From Glandiceps talaboti (taxonomy: Eukaryota > Hemichordata > Enteropneusta > Spengelidae): a stretch of 64,000 nucleotides of DNA. The notes under the pieces are model-generated. The model worked only from the letters and a program-made list of their open reading frames with translations. It ran no database searches and had not been told where the DNA came from. Made by a program: the position numbers and the translations under genes. Positions 11,637-31,499 of this stretch are shown piece by piece; the stretch's first letter is position 1, and each line of letters begins with the position of its first letter. The DNA is taken from NCBI RefSeq assembly GCF_964340395.1, contig NC_135550.1:15011908-15075907 (forward strand), read 5' to 3'.

Positions 11637-13854
11637 GTAAGTAGATCCATACCTTAAAACATGTTTAGTTGATATTCATTTAAAGATGACTATGAAAATC
11701 GAACACGGTTTTGATAGATATAAACACCTTTCAAAGGAGTCCAGTTTCGGTAGCACTTCATTTTATTTTGCAGTTGAAAAAGGCAGGATGAGGCCTAATA
11801 AACAAAGTTGTGTGGTTGCGATTACGGGTAGGTAGATTTTTTTATTTTATTATATTTTTTTCTGAGTGAGTGAGTGAGTGAGTGTCTAGTTCAGGTTTTA
11901 TGTTATTTTCCAAATGCATGGCGTTGTTTATTTCTTCATCAGATGTACATCCATTACAGATAAGGAGAACAGTTTCATTGTCTTTTTTAAGTTGATGCCA
12001 GTTTCCACATCCACCATTTCTCTTGAGGCTTCACAATTTTTGCGATTTATTATTTTTTTCTCGAACATATAAAAAAAAAGTTTAGGGTCGGCAGTGAAAG
12101 GCTAGGTACGTGGGGTCGGGTAACCGGAACCACACAATCATTTTTTAGGCCTAACAAGTGGCTCCGTCCGTTAAAGACATTTGATTGTAATTTTGGTTTT
12201 ATTTACATATTTTTTTAGTTGATACAAATTATTCCATAATAGTGGAATCGTTAAAATTATGATATAATCATGAAACTTTGTGTGAATGTTTCCTTATGGG
12301 CTATACTTTCAAACCATCAGATTTGAAATGTGAAAATCCAAGATGGCCGCCACAATTTACCGCAAAAAAATAACCATTAGATTAGAAATGGTTGTGTACA
12401 AGTTCGTGTTGTCTGTTACTGACCAAGCGAACATCATCCCTATTGCAAGTTAATTTACACCTAGTTACCTGTATCCACTAGGAATTTACAAGTGACCGTT
12501 CCCCAATTAATTTGCCATACAGTTTCAGCTAATTAAGCCAACGTACATGCAACTGTCACATATAGCAAAACTCTCGCACACAAATATACAGTTAGTTGTT
12601 CAATATTCGGTAAACATGCCATTCCTAGTCGTTTGTAAATCTCAGGCTGACATACACTGTCAACTGCCCGACTTTTGCGAATCTACAGCACATAACTGTG
12701 ATCACAATAACGTTGTCAAAAGAGCATGCATCTTATTGTAAGTGTGTTAGGTCTGCAAACTAATTCTAGTCAGAATCCAGCAACAAGGCGTGATTATTTC
12801 GTTAAAACAAAGTACAAGCACATACAATTATGGAAAGAACATATTCCAGGAAGATTTATTCACAAAAGAGGAATTGAACTTGACTGCTTTATGGTCCTGA
12901 TTTTCTCAAAGTATTTACGTACTACACATCAATCAAAATACCGTGATGGCTTCACTAGACCTTATTGATAAAGATGAATCATCGATGTCTTTAAATCAGT
13001 ATCTAAATCAAATCAGGATCGCTTAAATCAAAGAAATTCTGAATTAAAGTTGGGGGTATGTTGAGTACTAAGTATGTCATCATGCTATTAACAACCATTG
13101 TCTGTGTACCAATGTAAGAGGCATAGTATTCTAATCCAAAAGTGACTAGAGATTGCGTCCATAGGTTGGAGACGTAACTTTCCGTCAAATCGCTCGAACG
13201 TCATTACTTTTTTTTTTAAATTTGCAGCCTTTCAGTCAATTCGAGTTATTTGGAAGAAAGAAATGACCCAAAATTAACACATGAATTTGTAACGAGGTAA
13301 GCTATAATTTATGCAATATACAAATGACTGCCAACATCAGTTCTAATTCTATATCCAGTAATCATACGTATACGTAAAAGGCTATTGAACAGATTTGTGA
13401 AATTACTGGACTGTAACAGACCCGCGATACTAGGCAAGCACTATCAAATTCTCTAGTAGTATTGTCATCTGCTTTAACTTGTTTAATGTATCACCGGGCG
13501 ATTTTATTATGCAAGTCCAGAATAATTGACTAAAAGCAAGAGCACAGGACCCTTACTCGAGATCTACGAGTTACATTTAGCCTGTCTCCGTCGCGGGATC
13601 TGATTCTGCCGCGCTTGTTGATAGAACGAGCGTTTCATCACATTCACTCCAGCGATGTAGACCGGCGAGGCACATTGTACAATTCCGATCGAGAGAGGAT
13701 CGAATTCACATACAGCACAGACTTTCATGAGCATATATCTTCGCAGTGGCAAGGAATCGCCCATACACTGAATTTGAGAAGACTTGTAAAGTTAAATCTA
13801 TCAAAAGATTGTGATGTGGTCATGAATGCCACACATACGAAGTATAACATTTAA
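11543..13854 (+). CDS. Unidentified protein, three in-phase exons (tentative)
   Basis: Candidate exons are 11543-11636, 13228-13296 and 13581-13854. Boundaries are TTTTACAG/GTAAGTAG, TTTGCAG/GTAAGC and ATTTAG before the last. Phases agree at both junctions (TT+C, then AG+C), giving one open frame to a TAA at 13854. From the first in-frame ATG (11560) the product would be 139 residues, starting MMPTLVALCNRGQQFD and ending HTKYNI. It could continue upstream, because 11543 looks like an acceptor. I recognise no domain, signal or membrane segment. A CpG-rich stretch at 11365-11460 may be its promoter. It ends 350 bp from the convergent carbonic anhydrase. Three linked junctions in phase are moderate evidence; coincidence is possible. 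Confidence 0.4.
11791..12152. mobile_element. MITE, AGGCCTAA family, copy 1
   Basis: Ends read AGGCCTAATAAACAAAG on the left and, inverted on the right, AGGCCTAAAAAATGATTG. Both continue to GTGTGGTT then GATTAC/GGTTACC. The interior aligns with 26732-27132 (AGTGTCTAG(T/C)TCAGGT, CAGATGTACA(T/A)CCATTA, GTAACCGGAACCA). It sits in the first intron of the tentative plus-strand gene. Confidence 0.8.
13228..13296 (+). CDS. Unidentified gene, candidate exon B
   Basis: A long T-rich tract and TTTGCAG precede it and GAG/GTAAGC follows. It encodes LSVNSSYLEERNDPK then LTHEFVT plus split codons at both ends. Confidence 0.4.
13581..13854 (+). CDS. Unidentified gene, candidate terminal exon C
   Basis: 90 residues of open frame after the split codon, hydrophilic and rich in His, Arg and Asp (for example RAFHHIHSSDVDRRG). 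It closes with TAA. No polyadenylation signal is close; the first AATAAA seen is at 14584. Confidence 0.42.
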
Positions 13855-14203
13855 ACAATGGCACACCTGCGACAATTCAGACAACGTTGTCGGAGGTGGG
13901 CACTTTCAAGTCGTATGCTAATGTCCTAAATATATGCGTCATTTGTGACACTGCAGTACATAAACTACAATTTCAATATCAGTGAAATATAAAAATGTCA
14001 ACACAAAATGAGTAATTGCACTATTGAAAGATGTGTAGACAAAAAGTTAGTAAATTCATTGAAGAAAATACTCTGAAAACTCGATGCAGTCCTTAGCTAT
14101 TATGTCAAAGCTTTATGAATTAATTTGAATCTATAATATTAACATGACAATTTCATAAATTTGTGTTATTCTAAATTCAGATAATGTGTCATCATAATAT
14201 TAA
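13855..14203. other. Gap between convergent genes
   Basis: AT-rich, presumably the 3' untranslated sequence of the carbonic anhydrase and perhaps of the plus-strand candidate. Nothing else seen. Confidence 0.5.
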
Positions 14204-22558
<8,355 letters not shown>

Positions 22559-24250
22559 TTCTTTGGCTCTTCGTTGTATCACACCCAAGAACTACAGCTA
22601 TAGGATGAATTGACGGATGACCTGCACTGTCGCCCTTCCCAGGTGCAAACTATGCTTGTGAGCCTTTATTACACGGTACTATACTAGTGCCACTGACGTA
22701 TGATTCTCGGGGGTCTTCCCTGGTTTGTACTGGTAGAAAATCGACCTTTCCCTGGTATAGGTGAAGCCTTGCACGTGGTCCTAGAATTGAAAGTTCACAG
22801 TATAATTGCATCTTCTCAATCTAACTAAGTTTTCATATTAAAAAAACAACAAAACAGTTCCAAAATATTTAGTTTTCAAAATTAACTTGTGGAAAGAAAG
22901 TTTTATAGGCTTAAATGAAAGTTCCTTTTCTGCTGTTATATAACATTTATTCTGAGGATGAAACGAACACACCAATTTCTGTTGTTTTACAGTGCCTCGA
23001 TCAGGACATAACTAGGATACGTTTTCCTTAAAACGAAGTCTGAATGTAGGTCTGGCTAATAAAGAAAAGACGTTCTTTATTGCCCGAAGTTAACGCATCA
23101 TAATTGCCTGTGCGTGGACTCCCCTGGAAATGAATTGTTCTCACTGGAATAATTTGATTCTGACAAAAACGTCACTCTCTCTTTCTCTCTGACCACTCCC
23201 TCTGCAATGCCTTACCTTGCCAAACTTTGAATGCCGGGTTAGGTCGTTATACATTGTACTTTCTCCGAACCTAAGAACAAAATAGTTGTATCATATCTTC
23301 ACGCACAGGCCCTCTCCACACCAGATATTTTTTTCCTTGCAGTATATACAACATATATTGCCTTTCTGTAGGCCTGCGACCTTGTTCTTTTTTCGTTTTC
23401 TTTTGTTACATCTTATAAAAAAAAACATTCCCACAAATAGTACACAGTTGAGAAGTATATAGTCGCTCAAAAATGCCCATGTCTACATATCATCTCAGAT
23501 CTCTGTTGGTCTGAAATATCATGAAAAGGAGTGTGGGAGTTCTATCTATAGCTCCAAGGTCGAAATAATGAGAAAACAGTAGCTGGAATACCTTCATTTG
23601 CATAACAAATACGCCGTGAATTCATAGCCTCCAATAAAATTCAATGGTCTTCCAGGGGCATTGTACACGTGCTGGAAGACCAAAAGCACAGAGATATATA
23701 ATTTTGGCTATGCATGTATTTTCCCTTGGATTATCATACCTTTATATCCTAATGTTTCATACCTATAGGTTCTATTGTAGGGTTTTGCAACCGTGGTATA
23801 ATGGTAAGTTACGTGGAAACTGTTAATTAATATTACGTAACAAATTCTACGTATTGTCTGAAAGAAACTAAGTCATGAAAGGCTTTTGTCTTTAGTCAAT
23901 GAAACCATAGACAGTGGAGGGGCCCCTCCACTGTCTATGCTGAAACAATGGATCTCCCCTAATACATCCATGTTTAAACAGACTTAAAATCTCAGTTTGA
24001 CTCAATCCAAGAAAGAATTTGAACTATTAGGTGAATATCAGGTTCTAAATAAAGTGGTGCAACGTGTTCATTTACGATTCATTCATATAATATAAACCGA
24101 TATATATATCATATACATGTATATATATATAACACGTTTGGTTTTTTCGTCTTCTCTTAGTATGTTCACCGTGTCTAAAAATCAATATGTTTAATAATTA
24201 CCATAAATTAATACGGGGCTTTCATCTCTGCAGTAAATAACACCCACCTT
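22559..24250. other. Upstream region of the carbonic anhydrase
   Basis: A TATA-like AATAAAGG (minus strand, near 22664) lies about 105 bp upstream of the start codon and may mark the promoter. Apart from the 34-bp palindrome no other feature is seen. Confidence 0.35.
23906..23939. repeat. Perfect 34-bp palindrome
   Basis: CATAGACAGTGGAGGGG followed at once by its exact reverse complement, with no spacer. The half-site also occurs alone at 21711. Looks like two transposon ends fused. Confidence 0.9.
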
Positions 24251-24375
24251 CAATCTGATTAATATCTGAAGTGGTGAAGGCGGCTAAATGCCTTTATTTA
24301 CCTAGTATATTTCCATCGTTCTATGTAGTTTGTTTTGTTCTAGGTGATCGCCGCCTTCACCACATCACATTTTAC
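24251..24375. mobile_element. Small foldback MITE, CAATCTGATT family
   Basis: Left end CAATCTGATTAATATCTGA, with arms GTGGTGAAGGCGG and CCGCCTTCACCAC around a roughly 75-bp centre. The outer end motif matches those at 10676 and 48838. Confidence 0.7.
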
Positions 24376-24390
24376 CCTTATATAATATCC

Positions 24391-24919
24391 TACCCTTACC
24401 AACAGTTCATCTCTGTAGTAAGTCACATCCACACTTAGCCCCAGCAGTTTATCTCTGCACCAAGTCGCATCCACCCTTGCTCCAGTTCATCTCTGCAGTA
24501 AGTCACATCCACCCTTGCCCCAGTTCATCTCTGAAGTAAGTCGCATCCTCCCTAGCCCCAGTTCATCTATGTAGTAATTCGCATCCACCCTTGCCCCAGT
24601 TCATCTCTGAAGTAAGTCGCATCCACCCTTGCCCCAGTTCATCTCTGAAGTAAGTCGCATCCTCCCTAGCCCCAGTTCATCTCTGAAGTAAGTCGCATCC
24701 TCCCTTGCCCCAGTTCATCTCTGAAGTAAGTCGCATCCACCCTTGCCCCAGGTCATCTCTGAAGTAAGTCGCATCCTCCCTAGCCCCAGTTCATCTCTGA
24801 AGTAAGTCGCATCCACCCTTGCCCCAGTTCATCTCTGAAGTAAGTCGCATCCTCCCTAGCCCCAGTTCATCTATGTAGTAATTCGCATCCACCCTTTAGC
24901 CCCAGTTCATCTCTGTACA
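24391..24919. repeat. Tandem array, 38-bp unit
   Basis: About 14 copies of CAGTTCATCTCTGAAGTAAG followed by TCGCATCCACCCTTGCCC. Two subtypes (CCACCCTTG and CCTCCCTAG) partly alternate, suggesting amplification of a dimer. Confidence 0.95.
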
Positions 24920-26731
24920 AACGGTTTACATCTTTGATTTTCCCCCTAGTTGATGGGTTACATAAACTCACACTTGGACATCTCCATATGAACACACGAG
25001 TCCTGATCTGTGACAGCTACTGTGCTACTGTGCTGCGGAATAAGTCAAGACTAGGTTCTGATGTCCCTTTAAATTTCTATTCCTTCTCCATTCAGTGCCT
25101 TTTTTTTGCTATTGTCCCCCCTTTTCTTCGCCAGGCAGTGTTTGTGCAAAACGACACCAACTTAACTAATATATGCCAGATTAACTCGGTTTTATTGTTA
25201 CTCGGTACATCAACAAGATCACAACATTAATATTATCAATTTCCCCCCTCTGTCGTTCTAATTCAAGCCGGCTATATACCAAGACAGTGGGTCGGCTGGG
25301 GGAGGGACGTTGGCGGCTTAGGTCCGAGTGAAATGGAATGTTCAATAATCAGAACACCAACGGTAGATAACTTTAATCGACCCATCTACTATACCTGAAT
25401 AGTGTTGACTCACCTGAATGTCCCTAAACCAAAATATTTCTCAGACCGTGGCAGATTTAATGACGGCAAATAATGGTATCTGTTTTAACTGAATTGTTCT
25501 AAATACCAGTTGAGGCAAGTGTACAGTTTGTGCTCGTTTTAACACTCAATATGAAAGTTCCAATGTGTATCAATCATATGCAAATATTACTGTCGGCTAT
25601 TGTTTTGCCATCAACGAGATTTTCACTGTTATAACAATAGAAATATGATAATTTATCGTATCAATACAGAGTAATGTACAAAAGTGTCCACATTCATCCA
25701 TTATATAGATATGTGAGGTCCATATACAAAGTTTACATCAAAACACTTCTACAATTCTACAAATAGTTTCTCATCTTCTGTCATTCAATTTTATCAGGTA
25801 ATCCAAGATGCCGAAATATATATTTCGTTGAAAATGAATAAATTATTTTTTTTTTATTTATATTATTAGCCACCACATACATTTATCACATATTCTATCA
25901 AACACGGTATTTTCATACTGGAAGTTTTCGTAACTACTACTGAGTCAGATGCATTTTTTTTTTGTTCCAGAACATGTTCCAATTTTGTTGTCAACAACTT
26001 GATAAAAGATTTGGACTGTAATTTAGACATATAAAAACAGTTGTCTCGCAGAGTTATATGTATATGTATAGGGAAAAAGTTGTCCAAAACACAAGAATAA
26101 TTGTCCTCACTGATACTGATAAGATAAAACTAATGTGAAAACCTGGGATTCAGTCCCTGGCCTTTAAATAAAACTATCAACCATTACAATGTATATTGGT
26201 GACTGCAAAGTATGTGTCAGAAAGTTGCAGTCTCCGTTTATTTCATTTTCTATACAAGTAAATTTGATAAAGAAAACAAAATGTAAAATTCTACAGAAGT
26301 GAGTAAAATAGAAGTATTGTTTGTTTTTAAATTATCTTAACCATTAAAGAGGTACAGTAATTAATACAGTAATTATGGGCCCATTGTTGGCATGAAAAAA
26401 ACAAAAAGTTACAAAACGTACATGCATCAACACAAATTTATATTCTTAGCACATTGGCACTGATACAATAAGACAGACCCCACCTGAGTATGCACAATAA
26501 GGCTTGATAACCATGACTATGATAATCATAGTTTGAATTTTTTAGTACCAAAATAATTCTGTCGTAATGTCATTTTTTATATTTTTTGTATCAGAGACCC
26601 AGGTGAAAGCTCTACCAGTTCATACAATGTAAATAAATATTTTAGTTACCACAAAGGAGTATTCAAATGTGAAAAAAAAGTAACCACCAACAAACGTGAT
26701 TAATGATTTATTTCGACATGCCATACATACT
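24920..26731. other. Intergenic, no gene seen
   Basis: AT-rich. A 98-codon plus-strand frame at 24934-25230 resembles nothing known. No splice-linked frames found. Confidence 0.4.
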
Positions 26732-26809
26732 CGGCCTAACAAAAAAAAAAGTGTGGTTCTGATTACACTCAATTTTAGAATAGGGAGGGTATACAGATTT
26801 TTATTTTAC

Positions 26810-26848
<39 letters not shown>

Positions 26849-27132
26849 TCATATGCGAGTGTCTAGCTCAGGTAGTTATGTTTTCCGTTGTTTTCCATAT
26901 GGTCTCTGTGTTATTGGTTTCTTCTCATCAGATGTACAACCATTAGAGATTGGAAGAACAGTTTTATATCATCTTTTTAAGCTGATGTCAGTTTCAACAT
27001 TGCGAAACTTCACAATATTCCACATTTTATTTTTTTTTTGCTCCACTACTTTAAAAAAAGTTTAGTGTCAGCTTGAAGAACTAGGTGGGGGTTGGGTAAC
27101 CGGAACCAAACAATTTTTTTTCCTTCGGCCTT
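26732..27132. mobile_element. MITE, AGGCCTAA family, copy 2
   Basis: Same orientation and order of blocks as 11791-12152, but with a (TA)n expansion at 26813-26846 and an A run near the left end. Ends begin GGCCTAA and close with AAGGCC on the inverted strand. Confidence 0.78.
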
Positions 27133-27925
27133 ATGGTAGTTTTAGTATGTTTTTATTAGTGTCTGTGTAAATTTTAGTCTTTCAAACTGTTTGAGGATTG
27201 GCCTTATCAGCTAAAGTTACTGATTTCTATATAAAGTAAAGTGAAAATAAATAATCAAATGCATGTACTTCATTCGTCCATATTATACTTTGGCCTGTTC
27301 AGTTCAAAGCCACAGTAAAAAGTACTATAATAGTACATGTATTGTTACGGTATTGCACGAAGTGATACTTTCAGCTCACTTGTCAGGCAGGCACCCGATA
27401 TGATTGCAAAATAGTAGTATGTAAGAATGCCATGTAAAAGTTAATAAGCTGTGTAAACAAAAAAACAAGTCTTCTCCTCGTGAATACATAACCCCCCAAA
27501 AAACACTAGTCTGTAAATTATCTCTGTAAACAAAAACCAACTTTGTTGAGTTGTACTAGTAATTTACAGCACAACGACGTAAATACAAAATATGTGATAC
27601 TAATGTTTGAATTAAAGTGGCACAAGCTGAGAGTAGAATTTTTACTCATGTGAAATATTTACTTGAAACAATAGTAATCTAGTGTAATGTTAATGTCGAA
27701 GTACATTGTTGATGGTATTCAAAATTATCATCTGGCATTGTTAGCAAAGCTGATGGTATGATAGAGGTTCCTTTGACATTTTACTATATATAGACTAGAT
27801 TATGTCATCAAATCGTTTATGTATGATACTGGAATACCGAGTTTAAGTTCTGCTAATAACAATTGATGGTAATTTTTGCTTTACAGGTACCTTTTAATTA
27901 AGCACAAAATTATCCTCCAAAATGC
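27133..27925. other. Intergenic, nothing recognised
   Basis: AT-rich with no coherent frame, splice pair or inverted end. Confidence 0.4.
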
Positions 27926-28307
27926 TAGTCTCAGTTACCCAGGCGCTCTCTCTGCTGGGGTGCTACTACGAGACAACCCAGAATAGGAGTCTGGGGAAAC
28001 AGAATCCCAAGTCATCCACACCAGAGAGATATCTCTCTCTCTCTCAGAGCAGAGCATTCTGGGAATACTTCACATCCAACATTGCATGCTGAATGATTCA
28101 GGTTTCTTCATCACAGGTTTGCACGTCTCAAGCGACTGATACATCTTAATTATGACAAACAGGCCCCATGCGCCAATTCTTCATGGCTTGGATGTAATAT
28201 GATGTGTGACTAATTCCAGTGTGGGGTCATTTGGGATTACATTTCCCAAGACTATCTTGATCCCATAGTAGAGCCCCAAGCGGTGGGAGTCTGGGTAACA
28301 GAGACTA
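27926..28307. mobile_element. MITE, TAGTCTC family, hAT-like
   Basis: Inverted ends TAGTCTCAGTTACCCAG and TAGTCTCTGTTACCCAG (16 of 17 match). The flanks CCAAAATGC and CCAAAATAC suggest an 8-9-bp target duplication with one change. Non-coding, with a CT microsatellite inside. Confidence 0.8.
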
Positions 28308-28502
28308 CCAAAATACATAAACTCAGCTTATGCCCCTTTTAATTATCAATTTGAATAAGTGATCTGACTGCTTTCATCGTACAAAATAATTTCTTGATAT
28401 TTTGATGTTTCTAAGTTTAGAATATTTACCATTTGCACTTTGTCCACTAGAAATATTGCATTTTTGGCAGTTTTACATGCTTGGTTGTTATTGCTATTTG
28501 TT

Positions 28503-28922
28503 AGGGTGACCCTATTTTCATGGGTCGGTCAGTCGGTCGGTCGGTCGGTCGGTCGGTCGGTCAATTTAAAAAAAAAAAAAAAAAATCATCATCTTCATGT
28601 TTCTCTCTCTCTCTCCTTTCCTCTCTGTCTTCTTTTTATTGGATTCCTGGAAACAAGCCCTTTCCCAGCTTCTCTCCACAATTGGCATGCTCTCAGCCTC
28701 CTTACTTGAATAACTTACATCATCAAAGAAATGCTCTGTTTATGAACAAATGTTGTCACAGCTGCCATGATTGGATGTCATCGACAGACAATTACTTATT
28801 TTTGCCTGAGAGGGCACTGCTCCACAAAATATTAAGGGTGGCGCAAATAATTTTTTTTATATCGGAGCTGAAAATTGAGTCGGTCGAGTAATAAGAAGCA
28901 GGAAAAAAAATATGGTCACCCT
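28503..28922 (+). mobile_element. MITE, AGGGTGACC family, copy 2
   Basis: 420 bp with ends AGGGTGACCCTATTTT and (inverted) AGGGTGACCATATTTT. Contains (GGTC)n and an A run. Aligns in opposite orientation to 9320-9780. It lies 325 bp beyond the FANCM stop. Confidence 0.88.
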
Positions 28923-29163
28923 TATCTAAATTGTACCTATCTAAATAAAAATCAACTCTGAACCACCAACAACATCATGAGTTCTAGTCATGAGTTTCAA
29001 GTACTTTGCCAGTAGAGGTGACTTACAAAACTAGTGACAAATTCCAGATATATTGCACTCATATTACTGACATAATTTATACACTGCAAGAGATTCTAAT
29101 TTGGTCTGAAGATGTAATGTTCTTCCTTTTCATCTCACATGATTGTTTCCCCAAAAATATCAT

Positions 29164-29169
29164 TTTAAT
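29164..29169 (-). promoter_or_regulatory. FANCM: Candidate FANCM polyadenylation signal
   Basis: ATTAAA on the minus strand about 80 nt past the stop codon. It is a common variant signal; its use is inferred. Confidence 0.35.
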
Positions 29170-29247
29170 TTTCAACAGGTTTGGTTCTCCATGATGTGGT
29201 TTCATACAACTTAACTACTTGTCATTATATCTGTAGTGATCAACTGA

Positions 29248-29353
29248 TCAGACTGACAACATTTGAGAATCAAAAACATGGGTCATATATCGAAGTATGT
29301 CTTGGGCTGTACTCTCAGATATTCCAAGTATCCGTTGAAGTTTGTTGGGAGGA
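29248..29353 (-). CDS. FANCM: FANCM exon 20 (HhH2 end, stop)
   Basis: Encodes [20 protein letters not shown] then [14 protein letters not shown] and TGA. Aligns with the human C-terminus (AEEIYRYIHYVFDIQMLPN). The acceptor is GTTACAG; the first codon is split after two bases. Confidence 0.93.
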
Positions 29354-31467
29354 CTGTAACAGATAAGAGAAGTCATTAACAGTGTTAGTAGTATGCAGTG
29401 TGCAGTTAGTAGTAACAGTTCTGAGTGATCTCTTGATAGAGTGATAACCATACCACCAACCACTTCATTTTGTGCAAAAAGAAAGTTTTCCTAAGCAAAA
29501 GAACGGACCTACTATCATACCTCCCCTTTTGGCAGTAGACACACTGTAGAACAGAAACAACAGACGCTCTGATAATTGTCAATATGCTGCAGATATATAA
29601 CATGCTACGTTAGAGCACGAGGTCTCAGGGGGTAATATATATTTATGATGTCGACTAGTGCCCAAAATAAGGCCAGGCAATAACTTGACAGACTTTCTCT
29701 AATACATGTATTTATAAATTTTTGAAAAATTGCTCCAACTGATTTTTCTAGATCTTTTGGTAGCCAGAATTTTGGGAAGCAAATGGTATCATTCGAAAAT
29801 AACACATAATTGTGTCTCCCCCAATTGATTCATGGCAGGTCAAAATGCATTCTAATGGCCAGGACCCATGTGCAGTGGCACGTTAACGGTCACTTAATTT
29901 CTCATTTAAATTACTTAATTTTGTACAATAAAGGCAAGTAAATGGTATTTTAGCAAGTTTTAAAGCCATTTAGATCCATTTTGATCCCATTCAGTGCTCT
30001 AAACTTAGAAAAATATGTGTCAGCAAGTTGGACTAATGCCTCAAAAATCTTCTTTAATACCAAACATGATTTTCTCTCACGTTTTGCGATTTGGCAAGCG
30101 GGCATCAGAAACACTGAACCATAAACGTGATAAATTCTAAAGATTTCGTAGCGTTGGGGACCAATTTCAATCATATATATTCATTTTCATAGCAGGAAAT
30201 TTATCGCTGACAACTGGTTGTTTTTATAATAACCCGCTTCCAGCTATTTTCTACATCCCTGAATAAGTGGTTTTTATAACACATCACATTCTCATATTCA
30301 TTCATGAGACAAGGCAAATCAATGAAAAGATTCCAATGTTACATGACTATTGCAATATGGAAAATAGAATAGGAAGAGTGCCTCACTCTATGCAAATTGA
30401 GGCCATTAGCAGTTATCTACCAGTCCATACAATGTGACGTGGTGTAAGGGCAATCACTGAAAAGCTGTATGATGAAAACAATGTGTTTAATACATACCTT
30501 AAAACAATGTCTGTTATTGATTTGAATTTTCTAACCATGGTTAATGCAGTGACGTAACTAACACTTGGAATGGACGTATACCACTTGAAAACCTGAAAAT
30601 TAATGTAATACACACACACACACAAAATGAAAGATGCTATCGCCAGGACATTCTCGATATGTTCAGATAAAAATGATACAGTAATTTTGCAAAATGCATA
30701 TTTTGATGTGTTGTATTGCTGTATGTCATGTTTACTAGTGTATAGAATATTGTATGGATTTTAGTCTTCAAAAGCCAAGTGACAAGCCGAGGATGATGAT
30801 ATTCACAGCCATTGAAGTCATGTGAGATGAATAATCAGAGATATAGTGTTTAAGTTATGCGTGTATCATGGGTTGTTTTAAGACAAATATGGCCTCCATT
30901 CAGTAAAAAGTGAAATAGGCACCAAAAGTAATGTTTGTGTATATTTATCATGTTCTGTATTAACCTATAAATGATTTGATTAAAAGAAATTGGCAACAAG
31001 AACAGAGTCTCTCTGATATGCAAAAAAAATGGCCTGAATATAATTGACCCTGAAGGTCAAAGTCTAAGATCAATGTCTTCGAAGAAAGTTTGTACCTGAT
31101 AACATTGGGGTAGACACTTGAATGGAATCTCTATGTATTACAGTTTTTGAGTTATGGAGTAAATATTGATTCTTAATTTCAAAGATGGCTGCCATTTGGT
31201 CAAATGTGTATACGTCGTGAAACAAGTGACGTTCATTTTTGCATGTCAGTGAACTGACATATCATGGATGGACGGAGCCCATTCTATTGATTCTTCCGAG
31301 ACTAAAAATGATGACTCAGCATATTTCAGCACACATGATTTTGGAAATGTGGCTGTATTTAGTTAGTTAGTACAAATCTTGTCCAAAATCCAAACATATC
31401 TAAATGGTAACAGCAACAAAGGTGTGTATCAAATTTTGTTATAATATGCCCCCCCCCCCCCCCCCCC

Positions 31468-31499
<32 letters not shown>

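Noticed and set aside
24934-25230. 98-codon plus-strand frame
   Set aside because: No family resemblance and lies between repeats; consistent with chance.
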